Origin: Woeseia sp.
Lineage (GTDB): Bacteria; Pseudomonadota; Gammaproteobacteria; Steroidobacterales; Woeseiaceae
Reading direction: 5' to 3'
Assembly: GCA_018701055.1 (NCBI GenBank)
Contig: JABIUH010000273.1
Coordinates: 1 to 20,050, forward strand
DNA: 20,050 nt
The first letter of the stretch is position 1; each line of letters starts with the position of its first letter. The position numbers and the translations under genes are program-made. The notes under the pieces are model-generated. The model was not told the origin of the DNA. It saw only the letters and a list, made by a program, of their open reading frames with translations, and made no database searches. Below are positions 1 to 7,482 of this stretch, piece after piece.

Positions 1-177
1 CCAAGACCCCGTCGCGAAGCCAGGGGTGGAAACAACGTGATAATCAGCAGTAACAGTTTCTACTGTCACAACGGCACGTCGGTCCAATGCGACTGCAATA
101 GCAGGTGCACCGACCAGGACCGCATACTCTCCTGATATCACAGCCTTGCCGGGAACCGTTACTGTCAGCTGCTTCAT
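1..177 (-). CDS. GHMP kinase, mevalonate pathway (probably phosphomevalonate or mevalonate kinase), N-terminal fragment
   Basis: The first 59 codons of a minus-strand gene that runs off the left edge. The translation starts MKQLTVTVPGKAVISGEYAV and continues with a segment rich in Ala and Val ending in DRRA. The PGKxxxxGEYAVLxGxPAIAVAL pattern is the N-terminal substrate-binding strand of GHMP kinases, closest in feel to mevalonate and phosphomevalonate kinases. The ATG (177-175) overlaps the TGA stop of the upstream diphosphomevalonate decarboxylase as ATGA, so the two are translationally coupled in one operon. By context it would phosphorylate mevalonate or 5-phosphomevalonate with ATP in the cytoplasm. 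The catalytic and ATP-loop regions lie outside the window, so which of the two kinases it is cannot be decided here. Confidence 0.75.
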   Translation of the reverse strand, partial: MKQLTVTVPGKAVISGEYAVLVGAPAIAVALDRRAVVTVETVTADYHVVSTPGFATGSW

Positions 178-1136
178 TCTGACGGCAACAATTTTGCGCC
201 TGCTCCGAGTTTGGTCTGTAGCAATGACAGCACGCCCGGCGTCGCCTTCAGCGCGTCCATTACGGCTGCGGCCGACTCGGGCAAACAAACCGCCTTGACT
301 TGCGGGCCTGCATCGATGGTAAAAAATACTGCATGGCCGGTGGACTGGAGCGAACGAATGGTTTCAAGGCAGCTCAATGTAGCGCTGTTCCAATAAACAA
401 TTGGCGGCCTCGAACTCCACATAACAGAGTGCATCTTTAAACAATTGTGTTCCGAAATAGTAGCCAGGCGTTCGAAGTCGCGAGAGAGAACCGCGTCTTT
501 AGCAGTCCCAAAGTCATCATCCTGGCGTTTGACCCAACTGGCGTAGAAGGGCGAAGTTTTTTCGCCACGAATCATCGCAGCGCCAGATCCAACCGGTTTT
601 TCCCCTTTCTCTGTAACCGCCACGATGACCTCCAATGGCCATTCATCCGGGTCAAGAAGCGGTTGCACGTCAATATGTTCATCACCCGCGGTGAGCGTAA
701 CAATGCCACCATAAAGCGAACGCGCAGCCGAGCCAGAACTCGTTCCAGCCAATTGAGCAAGCGTCTGTGTGGCATAGGTCTTACCGCAAGCGGCGGCGGT
801 CGCGACAACCAACGCCGCAAATGCCGATGCGGATGACGCCAGACCTGCGCCGATCGGAAAATTACCCTCGCTGACGATCGACGCGGGGTCGCGTTCCGTG
901 CCAGCGATAAGATCGATGCAGTGACTGACTCTCTGCTCCATTGCCGGTGTCGGGACGCCATTGACCAATAAGGTGTCCGAGCCAACCTCAGCCCCGAAAT
1001 CGACCGACATTTTCGTCCACAAACTATCCAAGGTCACGGACAAGGAACTGACGGCCGGCAGGTTCTTATCGTGATCGCGTTTTCCCCAATATTTAATCAG
1101 GGCGATGTTAGGTTGTGCCTGAGCTTCTGCTTTCAT
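174..1136 (-). CDS. mvaD: Diphosphomevalonate decarboxylase
   Basis: A 320-aa cytoplasmic enzyme that decarboxylates 5-diphosphomevalonate with ATP to give isopentenyl diphosphate. The family hallmark NIALIKYWGKR lies at residues 10-20. The GHMP ATP loop FPIGAGLASSAS is at 93-104, followed by GTSSGSAARS at 131-140 with the conserved Arg, and the catalytic Asp sits in TIDAGPQVK (about Asp275). Length matches the bacterial family (about 310-330 aa). It is followed by the GHMP kinase with an ATGA overlap and is divergent from ispA across a 265-bp gap, so mevalonate-derived IPP and the prenyl synthase that uses it are neighbours. A perfect TATAAT lies 50 nt upstream of the ATG. The ribosome binding site is weak. 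The related mevalonate-3-kinases are an alternative, but the intact NIALIKYWGK and DAGP motifs favour the decarboxylase. Confidence 0.93.
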   Translation of the reverse strand: MKAEAQAQPNIALIKYWGKRDHDKNLPAVSSLSVTLDSLWTKMSVDFGAEVGSDTLLVNGVPTPAMEQRVSHCIDLIAGTERDPASIVSEGNFPIGAGLASSASAFAALVVATAAACGKTYATQTLAQLAGTSSGSAARSLYGGIVTLTAGDEHIDVQPLLDPDEWPLEVIVAVTEKGEKPVGSGAAMIRGEKTSPFYASWVKRQDDDFGTAKDAVLSRDFERLATISEHNCLKMHSVMWSSRPPIVYWNSATLSCLETIRSLQSTGHAVFFTIDAGPQVKAVCLPESAAAVMDALKATPGVLSLLQTKLGAGAKLLPSE

Positions 1137-1401
1137 TTTTGAGTCACTTGAGAACCTAAAACACTAGTGCGAGATTGGCAGCCGGATTATAGCGCTCGGG
1201 CGCACCCAGCAGTCCGAAAAAAAACCGGGGCCACGTTACGGCACGCGCGCGAGACAAAGGATAAAGCCTAAGAAAACCTAGTGTACACGCCAGTTTACCG
1301 CTACGCGGCCTCGGCTTTCGAGGGCGTTTTCGCGGCCGTATCGTGCCGTTTGAGACTTTTTCAATACGCCGTCCGGCCAGGTTTCGTGTACGCTTATCGA
1401 G
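1137..1401. other. Gene-free divergent region between mvaD and ispA
   Basis: A 265-bp gap between the two divergent genes. It contains the minus-strand TATAAT, an 8-bp palindrome GTGTACAC (1281-1288), and TTGAGA (about 1347-1352) on the plus strand without a matching -10 at 16-18 nt. I see no convincing plus-strand promoter, riboswitch or small gene. Confidence 0.5.
1186..1191 (-). promoter_or_regulatory. Likely -10 element of the mevalonate operon promoter
   Basis: Read on the minus strand this is a perfect TATAAT, 50 nt upstream of the mvaD ATG, which would give a leader of about 43 nt. At a 17-nt spacing the -35 position reads GACTGC, a poor match to TTGACA, so the promoter is weak, activator-dependent or spaced differently. 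Confidence 0.5.
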
Positions 1402-2319
1402 ATGAAAGGAATGCAAAAGATGGAGACAGACGAAGAACTGTCTAGCGGCAAAAAGGACCGCCATACCAACCGGATCGAGGCATGTTTGGATCGCATTCTG
1501 CCGCCCGTATCGAAGCTGCCAGGAAGACTCCACGAAGCGATGCGCTATTCCGTGCTCAACGGCGGCAAGCGGATTCGCCCATTACTGGTTTATGCCGCCG
1601 GCGAATGTCTCAATGTCGGGCTGGAGAAGCTGGATGTGCCCGCAACCGCAATTGAGCTACTACACGCATTCTCATTGGTCCATGACGACCTGCCCGCGAT
1701 GGATAACGACGATTTGCGCCGCGGGCAACCCACCGTTCATCGCAAGTTTGATGAGGCGACAGCCATCCTCGCCGCAGACGCGCTGCAACCGCTTGCCTTT
1801 CAGGCCATCGCGACGGCGCCATCGCTTAACGCAAATGAAATCACCAACCTTGTCGCGCTAATTGCCGATGCCTGCGGTTCGCTGGGCATGACCGGCGGTC
1901 AAGCTATTGACCTCGCGTCAGAGGGCAAGCAACTTTCGGTCGCAGAATTGACTGAACTCCATAGTTTGAAAACCGGAGCGCTGATACGTGCCTCGGCGAT
2001 GTCGGCGTGTAGCCTTACTCCCGAGGTAACAAGCGAGCAGCGTGCAGCCATGAATCGCTTCGCGGCCGATATTGGCCTGGCGTTTCAGATCCGCGACGAC
2101 ATTCTCGACGTTACCGGACACACTCAAGTCATCGGAAAGCCCACTGGCTCTGACGAAAATTTACAAAAAGCGACGTGGCCATCCGTATTCGGCATGGAAG
2201 AAAGCATCCGACGTTGCGACGAGTTACTGGAGTCGTCCAGAGACGCACTGACAATCTTTGGCTCTGCCGCGGATACTCTGCAAACCCTCGCGACATTTAT
2301 TGTCGAACGAGAACGTTAG
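1402..2319 (+). CDS. ispA: Farnesyl/geranyl diphosphate synthase (short-chain prenyl synthase)
   Basis: A 305-aa polyprenyl synthase that condenses IPP with allylic diphosphates (GPP, FPP) in the cytoplasm. GGKRIRP is at residues 54-60, the first Asp-rich motif DDLPAMDNDD at 95-104 (DDxxxxD with a two-residue insert, as in bacterial FPP synthases), and the second Asp-rich motif DDILD at 232-236. FQIRDDILD and the KxTxP-like GKPTGSD (246-251) also fit. In many MEP-pathway bacteria ispA sits with dxs or xseB; here it stands divergent from mevalonate genes. The start is uncertain: ATG codons at 1402, 1411 and 1420 are in frame, and AAAGGA at 1405-1410 is best spaced (9 nt) for the ATG at 1420, so the true protein may begin METDEELSS. 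Chain length (C15 versus C20) cannot be fixed from sequence alone. Confidence 0.93.
   Translation: MKGMQKMETDEELSSGKKDRHTNRIEACLDRILPPVSKLPGRLHEAMRYSVLNGGKRIRPLLVYAAGECLNVGLEKLDVPATAIELLHAFSLVHDDLPAMDNDDLRRGQPTVHRKFDEATAILAADALQPLAFQAIATAPSLNANEITNLVALIADACGSLGMTGGQAIDLASEGKQLSVAELTELHSLKTGALIRASAMSACSLTPEVTSEQRAAMNRFAADIGLAFQIRDDILDVTGHTQVIGKPTGSDENLQKATWPSVFGMEESIRRCDELLESSRDALTIFGSAADTLQTLATFIVERER
1405..1410 (+). promoter_or_regulatory. Ribosome binding site favouring the downstream ispA start
   Basis: AAAGGA lies 9 nt before the ATG at 1420, but inside the reading frame if translation starts at 1402 and directly abutting the ATG at 1411. It therefore argues for 1420 as the real ispA start. 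Confidence 0.5.
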
Positions 2320-2358
2320 ACCGGAGCATTCATAAAATGGCCACGCCCTTGCATGAGT

Positions 2359-2453
2359 ATTGATTGCACAGAGGGTCTTCTTTCCTCGGAAATACAGTCT
2401 GCATTCCGCTTAATCCGGAAATCCTCTGTGCAATCAATCCTCTGTCCAATCAT
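2359..2453. repeat. Perfect 16-bp inverted repeat plus a third, direct copy, upstream of dinB
   Basis: The left arm ATTGATTGCACAGAGG (2359-2374) is a perfect reverse complement of the right arm CCTCTGTGCAATCAAT (2423-2438). A third copy, CCTCTGTCCAATCAT (2439-2453), differs from the right arm at two of 15 positions and follows it directly, head to tail. The 48-nt interior holds smaller inverted repeats: TTTCC/GGAAA (2381-2385/2388-2392) and TTCCG/CGGAA (2404-2408/2416-2420). It fills the ispA-dinB gap and ends 40 bp before the dinB ATG. It could be a tiny mobile-type element, an operator array or a structured leader. No U-tract follows, so it is not a standard terminator. Confidence 0.8.
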
Positions 2454-2480
2454 CACGTCCATTCAAGAATACTCCGGGCC

Positions 2481-2484
2481 AGGA
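2481..2484 (+). promoter_or_regulatory. Ribosome binding site that decides the dinB start
   Basis: AGGA sits 8 nt before the ATG at 2493, where DinB similarity begins. This supports that start over the upstream TTG at 2364. Confidence 0.6.
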
Positions 2485-2492
2485 AATCTCTG

Positions 2493-3650
2493 ATGCAAGA
2501 TCGCAAGATCCTCCACGTCGACATGGATGCCTTCTACGCATCCGTCGAACAACGGGATAATCCTGAATTACGCGGCAAACCGGTTGTCGTTGGGGGAAAC
2601 AATCGTGGCGTCGTGGCGGCTGCGAGCTACGAAGCGCGCGTATTCGGAATTCGCTCGGCAATGCCTATGCGCGACGCGTTACGACGTTGTCCGGATCTAA
2701 ACAGGGTCCCACCACGTATGTCCTTATACCAGGACGTATCCAAACAGATATTTACAATCTTTCGTGAATTTACGCCGGTCGTTGAAGGACTCTCCCTCGA
2801 TGAGGCGTTTCTCGATGTGACCAATAGCCTACAGCTCTTCGGCGATGAAATATCCATCGCCAAAGAAGTTAAGCGTCGCATTCTCGACACAACCAGTCTC
2901 ACCGCATCGGTCGGTGTTGCTCCCAATAAACTGGTAGCCAAGATTGCCTCCGACCTGGACAAACCAAACGGACTTGTCGTTGTAACGGATGCGAATATGC
3001 GCGAGACCCTCGATCCATTACCCGTACAGGTCATACCTGGCATCGGCAAGGAAACTCTCGCCCGACTGCAGCGAGTTTCAATCAATACGATTGCCGATCT
3101 TCGCCAAGCGCAAGATCGAGACATCAATCCAATATTCGGTCGTTTCGCGGCACGTGCTCGCGACCGCGCCGCTGGCATTGATGTCCGTCCCGTCGTGCCA
3201 TCCCGGGAAGACAAATCGATTAGCGCAGAGGAGACTTTCGATGTCGATCTCAGCGCACGCAATGACCTAAGGCGTCACCTGCTGAAACTCGCCGAACGGA
3301 CGGCCGCCAGATTACGCGCCAAGGATCTGGTTGCGGGGACAGTACAGATCAAAATCCGACAGGACGATTTTTCAACTTATACGCGGCAGTGCGCGATGCG
3401 CCCACCGGTCAATAGTACCGAGACCCTGTATGGCGCGGCCACAAAACTCCTCGATGACTGGCTATCGGAAAATCCAGGCGCAAAAATAAGACTGCTCGGA
3501 GTCGGCGGGAGTGAACTGGGCCGCGATTCTCAGCCAGACTTGTTTGCGCCGACAACGAAATCCGGCGGCTCCCAGTTGGATCAAGCGGTGGATCAGATTC
3601 GCGACAAGTTCGGCGATCTATCGTTGGAACGCGCAAGAACACTGGACTAG
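2493..3650 (+). CDS. dinB: DNA polymerase IV (Y-family, translesion)
   Basis: A 385-aa error-prone DNA polymerase that extends past damaged template. It opens MQDRKILHVDMDAFYASVEQ, with the first catalytic Asp at residue 10. The second acidic pair is in SLDEAFLDVT (Asp103, Glu104), and YEARVFGIRSAMP (46-58) is the usual fingers segment. The helix-hairpin-helix IPGIGKETLARL and the little-finger domain follow. QPDLF at about 347-351 resembles a sliding-clamp binding motif. I chose the ATG at 2493 because AGGA (2481-2484) precedes it by 8 nt and homology starts there. The frame stays open upstream to a TTG at 2364, but that stretch is the inverted repeat and has no family similarity. I found no CTGT-N8-ACAG LexA box upstream. 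Confidence 0.95.
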   Translation: MQDRKILHVDMDAFYASVEQRDNPELRGKPVVVGGNNRGVVAAASYEARVFGIRSAMPMRDALRRCPDLNRVPPRMSLYQDVSKQIFTIFREFTPVVEGLSLDEAFLDVTNSLQLFGDEISIAKEVKRRILDTTSLTASVGVAPNKLVAKIASDLDKPNGLVVVTDANMRETLDPLPVQVIPGIGKETLARLQRVSINTIADLRQAQDRDINPIFGRFAARARDRAAGIDVRPVVPSREDKSISAEETFDVDLSARNDLRRHLLKLAERTAARLRAKDLVAGTVQIKIRQDDFSTYTRQCAMRPPVNSTETLYGAATKLLDDWLSENPGAKIRLLGVGGSELGRDSQPDLFAPTTKSGGSQLDQAVDQIRDKFGDLSLERARTLD

Positions 3651-3738
3651 TGGTCGACTAAGTACACGGGCAATCCGCCGACTGACAAATCAGGTAATAT
3701 CGCCTAATCGGCACTGTCTGCCGCCTAACTAAATCAGC

Positions 3739-5355
3739 ATGTACACAAGTTTTTTTGGGCTCAACGAGAAGCCATTTACGATCACGCCGGATCCTCGCTA
3801 TTTATTTATGAGCGAACGCCACGGTGAGGGGCTCGCGCACCTGGTTTACGGCGTCACGGAGGGCGGCGGCTTTATCCAGCTGACGGGCGAAGTCGGCACT
3901 GGCAAAACCACGCTTGTGCGAACCTTGCTTGGTCAAATTCCGGCGGAAGTTGATATAGCGCTGATTCTCAACCCTCAGCTCAGTGCGCTGGAATTTCTGC
4001 TCGCCATTTGCGAAGAGCTCGGCATCGTGATTGCGGTAGAAGATAAGAAGAGCGCCAAATCTTTAGTCGACGCACTTAACCAGCACCTGCTTGATGCGCA
4101 CTCACGCGGACGCCGCGTAATTTTGCTGGTAGATGAAGCGCAAAACCTATCTGCAGGGGTCCTCGAACAGCTGCGCCTCCTGACCAACCTCGAAACCGCG
4201 CGGCAGAAACTTCTACAAATTATTTTGATCGCACAACCGGAGCTTCGCGAGAAACTCGCGCAAGAGAACCTCAGGCAACTCGCGCAGCGAATAACCGGTC
4301 GTTACCACTTAGAACCATTATCGGCAGATGAAGCATCACGGTATATCGACCATCGGTTACGCGTAGCAGGGGCATTGACCGAGATCTTTAACCCGGCCGC
4401 GAAGCGCGAGGTATTCCGGCTATCGGGCGGCGTGCCACGCATCATGAATGTCATCTGCGATCGTGCACTCCTGGGCGCTTACACCCGTGAAGAACGGACG
4501 ATCGACAAGCCTTTGGTTACCAAGGCCGCGGCCGAAGTATCAGGTCAGACGACGACGCCAATGTTGCTTAAGTGGGCGTTGCCTATCATTGGCGTTGTAA
4601 CTTTGAGCCTTGCGACATTTGCACTTTGGCCAAACGTCGACGACAAGGAAGTACCTACAAACAATACCCGCGGCGAAATTCCGGTGGCCTCTGTCGTCGA
4701 GGAAGCAGCTGCAACAGTTGCTGAATCGCCTCCGCCAAAACTAGATATCAATTCTTTGTTATCTGCGCACGACGACTTTGACAGCTTCAAGGTTCTTTTT
4801 GACCAGTGGAACGTAGACTACGATGCTATTCCCGGCACTGCCTGTGAACAAGCAATCGCCGCCGACCTGCGTTGCTACTTCCAACGCGGCAGTTGGACCA
4901 CACTGCTGCAACTTGATCGTCCGGCACTGATCACGTTGACTGGCAATGACGGTGCCTCCTGGCAGGTTGCTTTGATCGGATTGACTGAGACAGACGCTCA
5001 GCTCCTCATTGATGGCAGTGAAATCACTGTGCCAGTTGCGGATCTGGCACATTATTGGTTCGGACAATTCATGATTCTGTGGCGACCGCCCAATGCTAAT
5101 GAACAACAGATTGGACCGGGCACACGCAGCCCCAACGTCGTTTGGCTACGCGAGAGTCTCGCCGAAATTGATAAGCGAAATCTGGAGTTTACCGCGGATG
5201 GCGAAGTGTTCGATGATCAGCTCGCGACCCTATTGATTGAGTTCCAGCGCGGACATCGTCTCGACGCAGATGGAATCGCTGGTTTGAAGACTCAGATCAT
5301 TATCAATTCGATGCTCGAATCAAACCAATCACCACGCCTCAAAGCGACTCGCTGA
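3739..5355 (+). CDS. gspA: General secretion pathway protein A (ExeA-type ATPase with peptidoglycan-binding domain)
   Basis: A 538-aa inner-membrane protein. With GspB, ExeA-type proteins use ATP to remodel or pass peptidoglycan so that the type II secretion secretin GspD can assemble. The start MYTSFFGLNEKPFTITPDPRY is typical of the family. Walker A GEVGTGKT is at residues 50-57 and Walker B ILLVDEAQ at 128-135. One membrane segment (about 275-297) separates the cytoplasmic AAA module from the periplasmic part. The periplasmic part has a domain with paired Cys (ACEQAIAADLRC) resembling the degenerate C39-peptidase-like region of GspA, then a peptidoglycan-binding domain (about 445-530). gspB follows after 21 nt. 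No other gsp gene is in the window, as expected, because exeAB-type pairs lie apart from the main secretion cluster. Confidence 0.93.
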   Translation: MYTSFFGLNEKPFTITPDPRYLFMSERHGEGLAHLVYGVTEGGGFIQLTGEVGTGKTTLVRTLLGQIPAEVDIALILNPQLSALEFLLAICEELGIVIAVEDKKSAKSLVDALNQHLLDAHSRGRRVILLVDEAQNLSAGVLEQLRLLTNLETARQKLLQIILIAQPELREKLAQENLRQLAQRITGRYHLEPLSADEASRYIDHRLRVAGALTEIFNPAAKREVFRLSGGVPRIMNVICDRALLGAYTREERTIDKPLVTKAAAEVSGQTTTPMLLKWALPIIGVVTLSLATFALWPNVDDKEVPTNNTRGEIPVASVVEEAAATVAESPPPKLDINSLLSAHDDFDSFKVLFDQWNVDYDAIPGTACEQAIAADLRCYFQRGSWTTLLQLDRPALITLTGNDGASWQVALIGLTETDAQLLIDGSEITVPVADLAHYWFGQFMILWRPPNANEQQIGPGTRSPNVVWLRESLAEIDKRNLEFTADGEVFDDQLATLLIEFQRGHRLDADGIAGLKTQIIINSMLESNQSPRLKATR

Positions 5356-5376
5356 GCAAACAACGGACTCGACACA

Positions 5377-5988
5377 ATGTCATTTATTCTGGATGCACTT
5401 AAAAAATCAGAGACTGAGAGGCAGCAACAGAATGCACCCGGGTTCGCAACCATCCCGCAGCATGACAATGGTCGGGCGCCGAGCAAATGGATTTGGCTGG
5501 TATTTGGCCTACTGGGGATAAACCTCATTGTCCTGGCCGGAATCTATCTTTGGTCTGAGCCACAATCAACTGAAACAGTATCGGTCGCCATTCAACCGAC
5601 AAGTGAGTCCGCGACATTTTCTGACATGGTGTCGGAGGCAAAACGTGTCCAGCCTGATACCACTGAAACGGATATCTCGACCCCATCAGCTCAGACGGGA
5701 AGTGCCACAATTAACGGCACTAGCAACGACGAACTGCCCTCGGGATCTGTCAGTGACGCGTTTGATACGTTTAACGTTTTACGTGCAAAAGGTGTGCTGG
5801 TATTGCCGGACATGCACCTCGATATTCACGTCTTCGCCGGAGCACCCGCGGACCGATTCATTTTTGTGAACATGTCGAAGTATAAAGAGAACGCAGTTCT
5901 GAATGAGGGGCCGCGTGTTGTGGAAATCACGCCAGAAGGCGTAATACTCGAACACCAAAACACGACTTTCTTGCTACCGCGGCAGTAG
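5377..5988 (+). CDS. gspB: General secretion pathway protein B
   Basis: A 203-aa partner of GspA. It opens with MSFILDALKKSETERQQQ, the conserved cytoplasmic N-terminus of GspB/ExeB proteins. One membrane segment lies at about 38-58, then a low-complexity Ser/Thr-rich periplasmic linker (about 60-125), then a C-terminal domain from about 135 (LPDMHLDIHVFAGAPADRF and EGPRVVEITPEGVILEH) that matches the GspB periplasmic domain. GspB stabilises GspA and reaches toward the secretin. The 21-nt gap to gspA indicates one transcript. It is convergent with the yedK-type gene, with 34 nt between the stops. Confidence 0.92.
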   Translation: MSFILDALKKSETERQQQNAPGFATIPQHDNGRAPSKWIWLVFGLLGINLIVLAGIYLWSEPQSTETVSVAIQPTSESATFSDMVSEAKRVQPDTTETDISTPSAQTGSATINGTSNDELPSGSVSDAFDTFNVLRAKGVLVLPDMHLDIHVFAGAPADRFIFVNMSKYKENAVLNEGPRVVEITPEGVILEHQNTTFLLPRQ

Positions 5989-6022
5989 AATCCATGACTT
6001 GACCGGGGTGATGTGGAATCGG

Positions 6023-6691
6023 TCAGGCAATGGCATCGCCAGCGGCCTCGATCAACTCCGGAACTTCATTACGGGCATTGTTGACCGTTCGCTGGACTGG
6101 CCAGGCTCGGAACAGTGGGCTGCCAACGGTGACTTCGTCCAACAGATCCATATCGCCATCTAACCAGCGGGTTGAATTTTCCGGCTCCAAAACGATTGGC
6201 ATCCGATGGTGAACTTGCGATAAGAAATCATTTGCGGCTGTTGTCACAATAGTCGTTGTTTGCAGAATTTCTTCTGTTTCTTTACTCTGCCACCGTTCCC
6301 AGAGCCCGGCAAACGCAAACGCCTGGCCGTTAGCGAGCGATATGAAATAAGGTGTTTTACCGTCGCCCTCTTTGCGCCATTCGTAAAATCCATCGGCGAG
6401 AATCAAGCAACGACGCTTGCGGTAGGCGCTGCGGAACGACGGTTTCTCGGTAACCGTTTCCGCCCGAGCATTGATCATACGATTGCCGATCGCAGGATCT
6501 TTGGCCCAGAACGGGACAAGCCCCCAGCGCAGCATCGTCAACTCATTCCGCTGCTCCTCACTGCGACGAATCGATGCCACAAATTGAGTTGGAGCGATGT
6601 TGTAACGCGGTTCTACGGTCGGCGATGCTGACACACCGAACAAAGCGGCAACCGCCTCACTGGGTGAATAAAAGGCATATCGCCCACACAT
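6023..6691 (-). CDS. yedK: Abasic-site processing protein, SRAP/YedK-HMCES family
   Basis: A 222-aa protein of the SOS response-associated peptidase (SRAP) family, which crosslinks covalently to abasic sites in single-stranded DNA and shields them. After removal of Met1, Cys2 of MCGRYAFY becomes the N-terminal nucleophile. The other conserved residues are present: Asn74 and Arg76 in INARAET, Glu104 in DGFYEW, and the catalytic His in HHRMP (161-165). Length matches E. coli YedK. It is the last gene of the yadG-yadH operon; one base separates the yadH stop from its ATG. Its pairing with an ABC exporter has no obvious functional logic. dinB lies 2.4 kb away, on the other strand. Confidence 0.94.
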   Translation of the reverse strand: MCGRYAFYSPSEAVAALFGVSASPTVEPRYNIAPTQFVASIRRSEEQRNELTMLRWGLVPFWAKDPAIGNRMINARAETVTEKPSFRSAYRKRRCLILADGFYEWRKEGDGKTPYFISLANGQAFAFAGLWERWQSKETEEILQTTTIVTTAANDFLSQVHHRMPIVLEPENSTRWLDGDMDLLDEVTVGSPLFRAWPVQRTVNNARNEVPELIEAAGDAIA

Positions 6692-6692
6692 G

Positions 6693-7466
6693 TTATTGCC
6701 TAATGCCGACGCCGCGGTTCAGCAGTACCAGATTGAGAGAAAACAGCCCAACAACGAAAACTGTAACTATCATATAGGCATAGCCGATACTGATATCCGA
6801 TACGCCGAGAATGCCATACCGAAATGCGTTGACCATGTAGAGAATAGGATTGCCCAAAGACACCGTCTGCCAGAATTCAGGTAACAACGATATCGAATAA
6901 AACACGCCGCCCAAATACGTTAGCGGTGTTAGCACGAACGTCGGAATAATCGAAATGTCGTCGAACTTGTTTGCAAAAACTGCATTGACGAAACCGAGCA
7001 AAGAAAAAACAATCGAGGTTAGAATTACCATCGAAAACGTGATGAGTGGATGCGCGATGGACAGATCCGTGAATCCAAGGGCAATGATTGTGACCATGAT
7101 GCCGACAAATAGACCGCGCGTTATTCCACCGGCAACGTGCCCGATGATAATGGTCGCATTCGACATCGGGGATACCACCATTTCTTCAACATGTTTGCCA
7201 AACTTCGCACCAAAAAACGATGAGACCACATTGCCGTAGGAATTCGTAATAACAGACATCATGATCAGTCCGGGTGCGATGTACTGCATATAATCGAATC
7301 CGTCCATCGTGCCAATGCGACGGCCGATCAGGTTGCCGAAAATAATGAAATACAATGTCATCGTAATAGCCGGCGGAACGATGGTTTGAATCCAGATGCG
7401 TACCACTCGAATGACTTCTTTACGCAGTAACGTCTTAAACCCTATCCAGTTAAGTCGCAAATTCAT
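6693..7466 (-). CDS. yadH: ABC-2 type transporter permease, YadH-like
   Basis: A 257-aa integral membrane protein that forms the channel of an ABC-2 exporter. It has the expected six hydrophobic segments, for example AITMTLYFIIFGNLIG, LFVGIMVTIIALGF, MVILTSIVFSLLGFV and the final MIVTVFVVGLFSLNLVLL. The AxxYMQYIAPGLIMMSVI stretch and the segment around SFFGAKFGKHVEEMVVSPM are typical of the YadH branch. Length is nearly that of E. coli YadH (256 aa). It follows yadG by 16 nt and is cotranscribed. The substrate is unknown, as for E. coli YadGH. Confidence 0.9.
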   Translation of the reverse strand: MNLRLNWIGFKTLLRKEVIRVVRIWIQTIVPPAITMTLYFIIFGNLIGRRIGTMDGFDYMQYIAPGLIMMSVITNSYGNVVSSFFGAKFGKHVEEMVVSPMSNATIIIGHVAGGITRGLFVGIMVTIIALGFTDLSIAHPLITFSMVILTSIVFSLLGFVNAVFANKFDDISIIPTFVLTPLTYLGGVFYSISLLPEFWQTVSLGNPILYMVNAFRYGILGVSDISIGYAYMIVTVFVVGLFSLNLVLLNRGVGIRQ

Positions 7467-7482
7467 GTTCTTTCACTACCCA

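Noticed and set aside
447..985. Open frames of about 130 codons on both strands
   Set aside because: They are shadows of mvaD, which has complete family motifs across this stretch.
1281..1288. GTGTACAC palindrome as an operator between mvaD and ispA
   Set aside because: An 8-bp palindrome is expected by chance at this window size and no second copy or promoter overlap supports it.
2364..2492. N-terminal extension of dinB from a TTG codon
   Set aside because: The added residues are encoded by the inverted-repeat region, show no DinB similarity, and the ATG at 2493 has a proper ribosome binding site.
2627..3262. A 211-codon open frame on the minus strand
   Set aside because: It lies wholly inside dinB on the opposite strand, has an Arg/Ser-rich shadow composition and no ribosome binding site or family motif.
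6000..6025. TGACCG/CGGTCA inverted repeat between gspB and yedK as a bidirectional terminator
   Set aside because: Only 6 bp with a 14-nt loop and no T-run on either strand; too weak to call.
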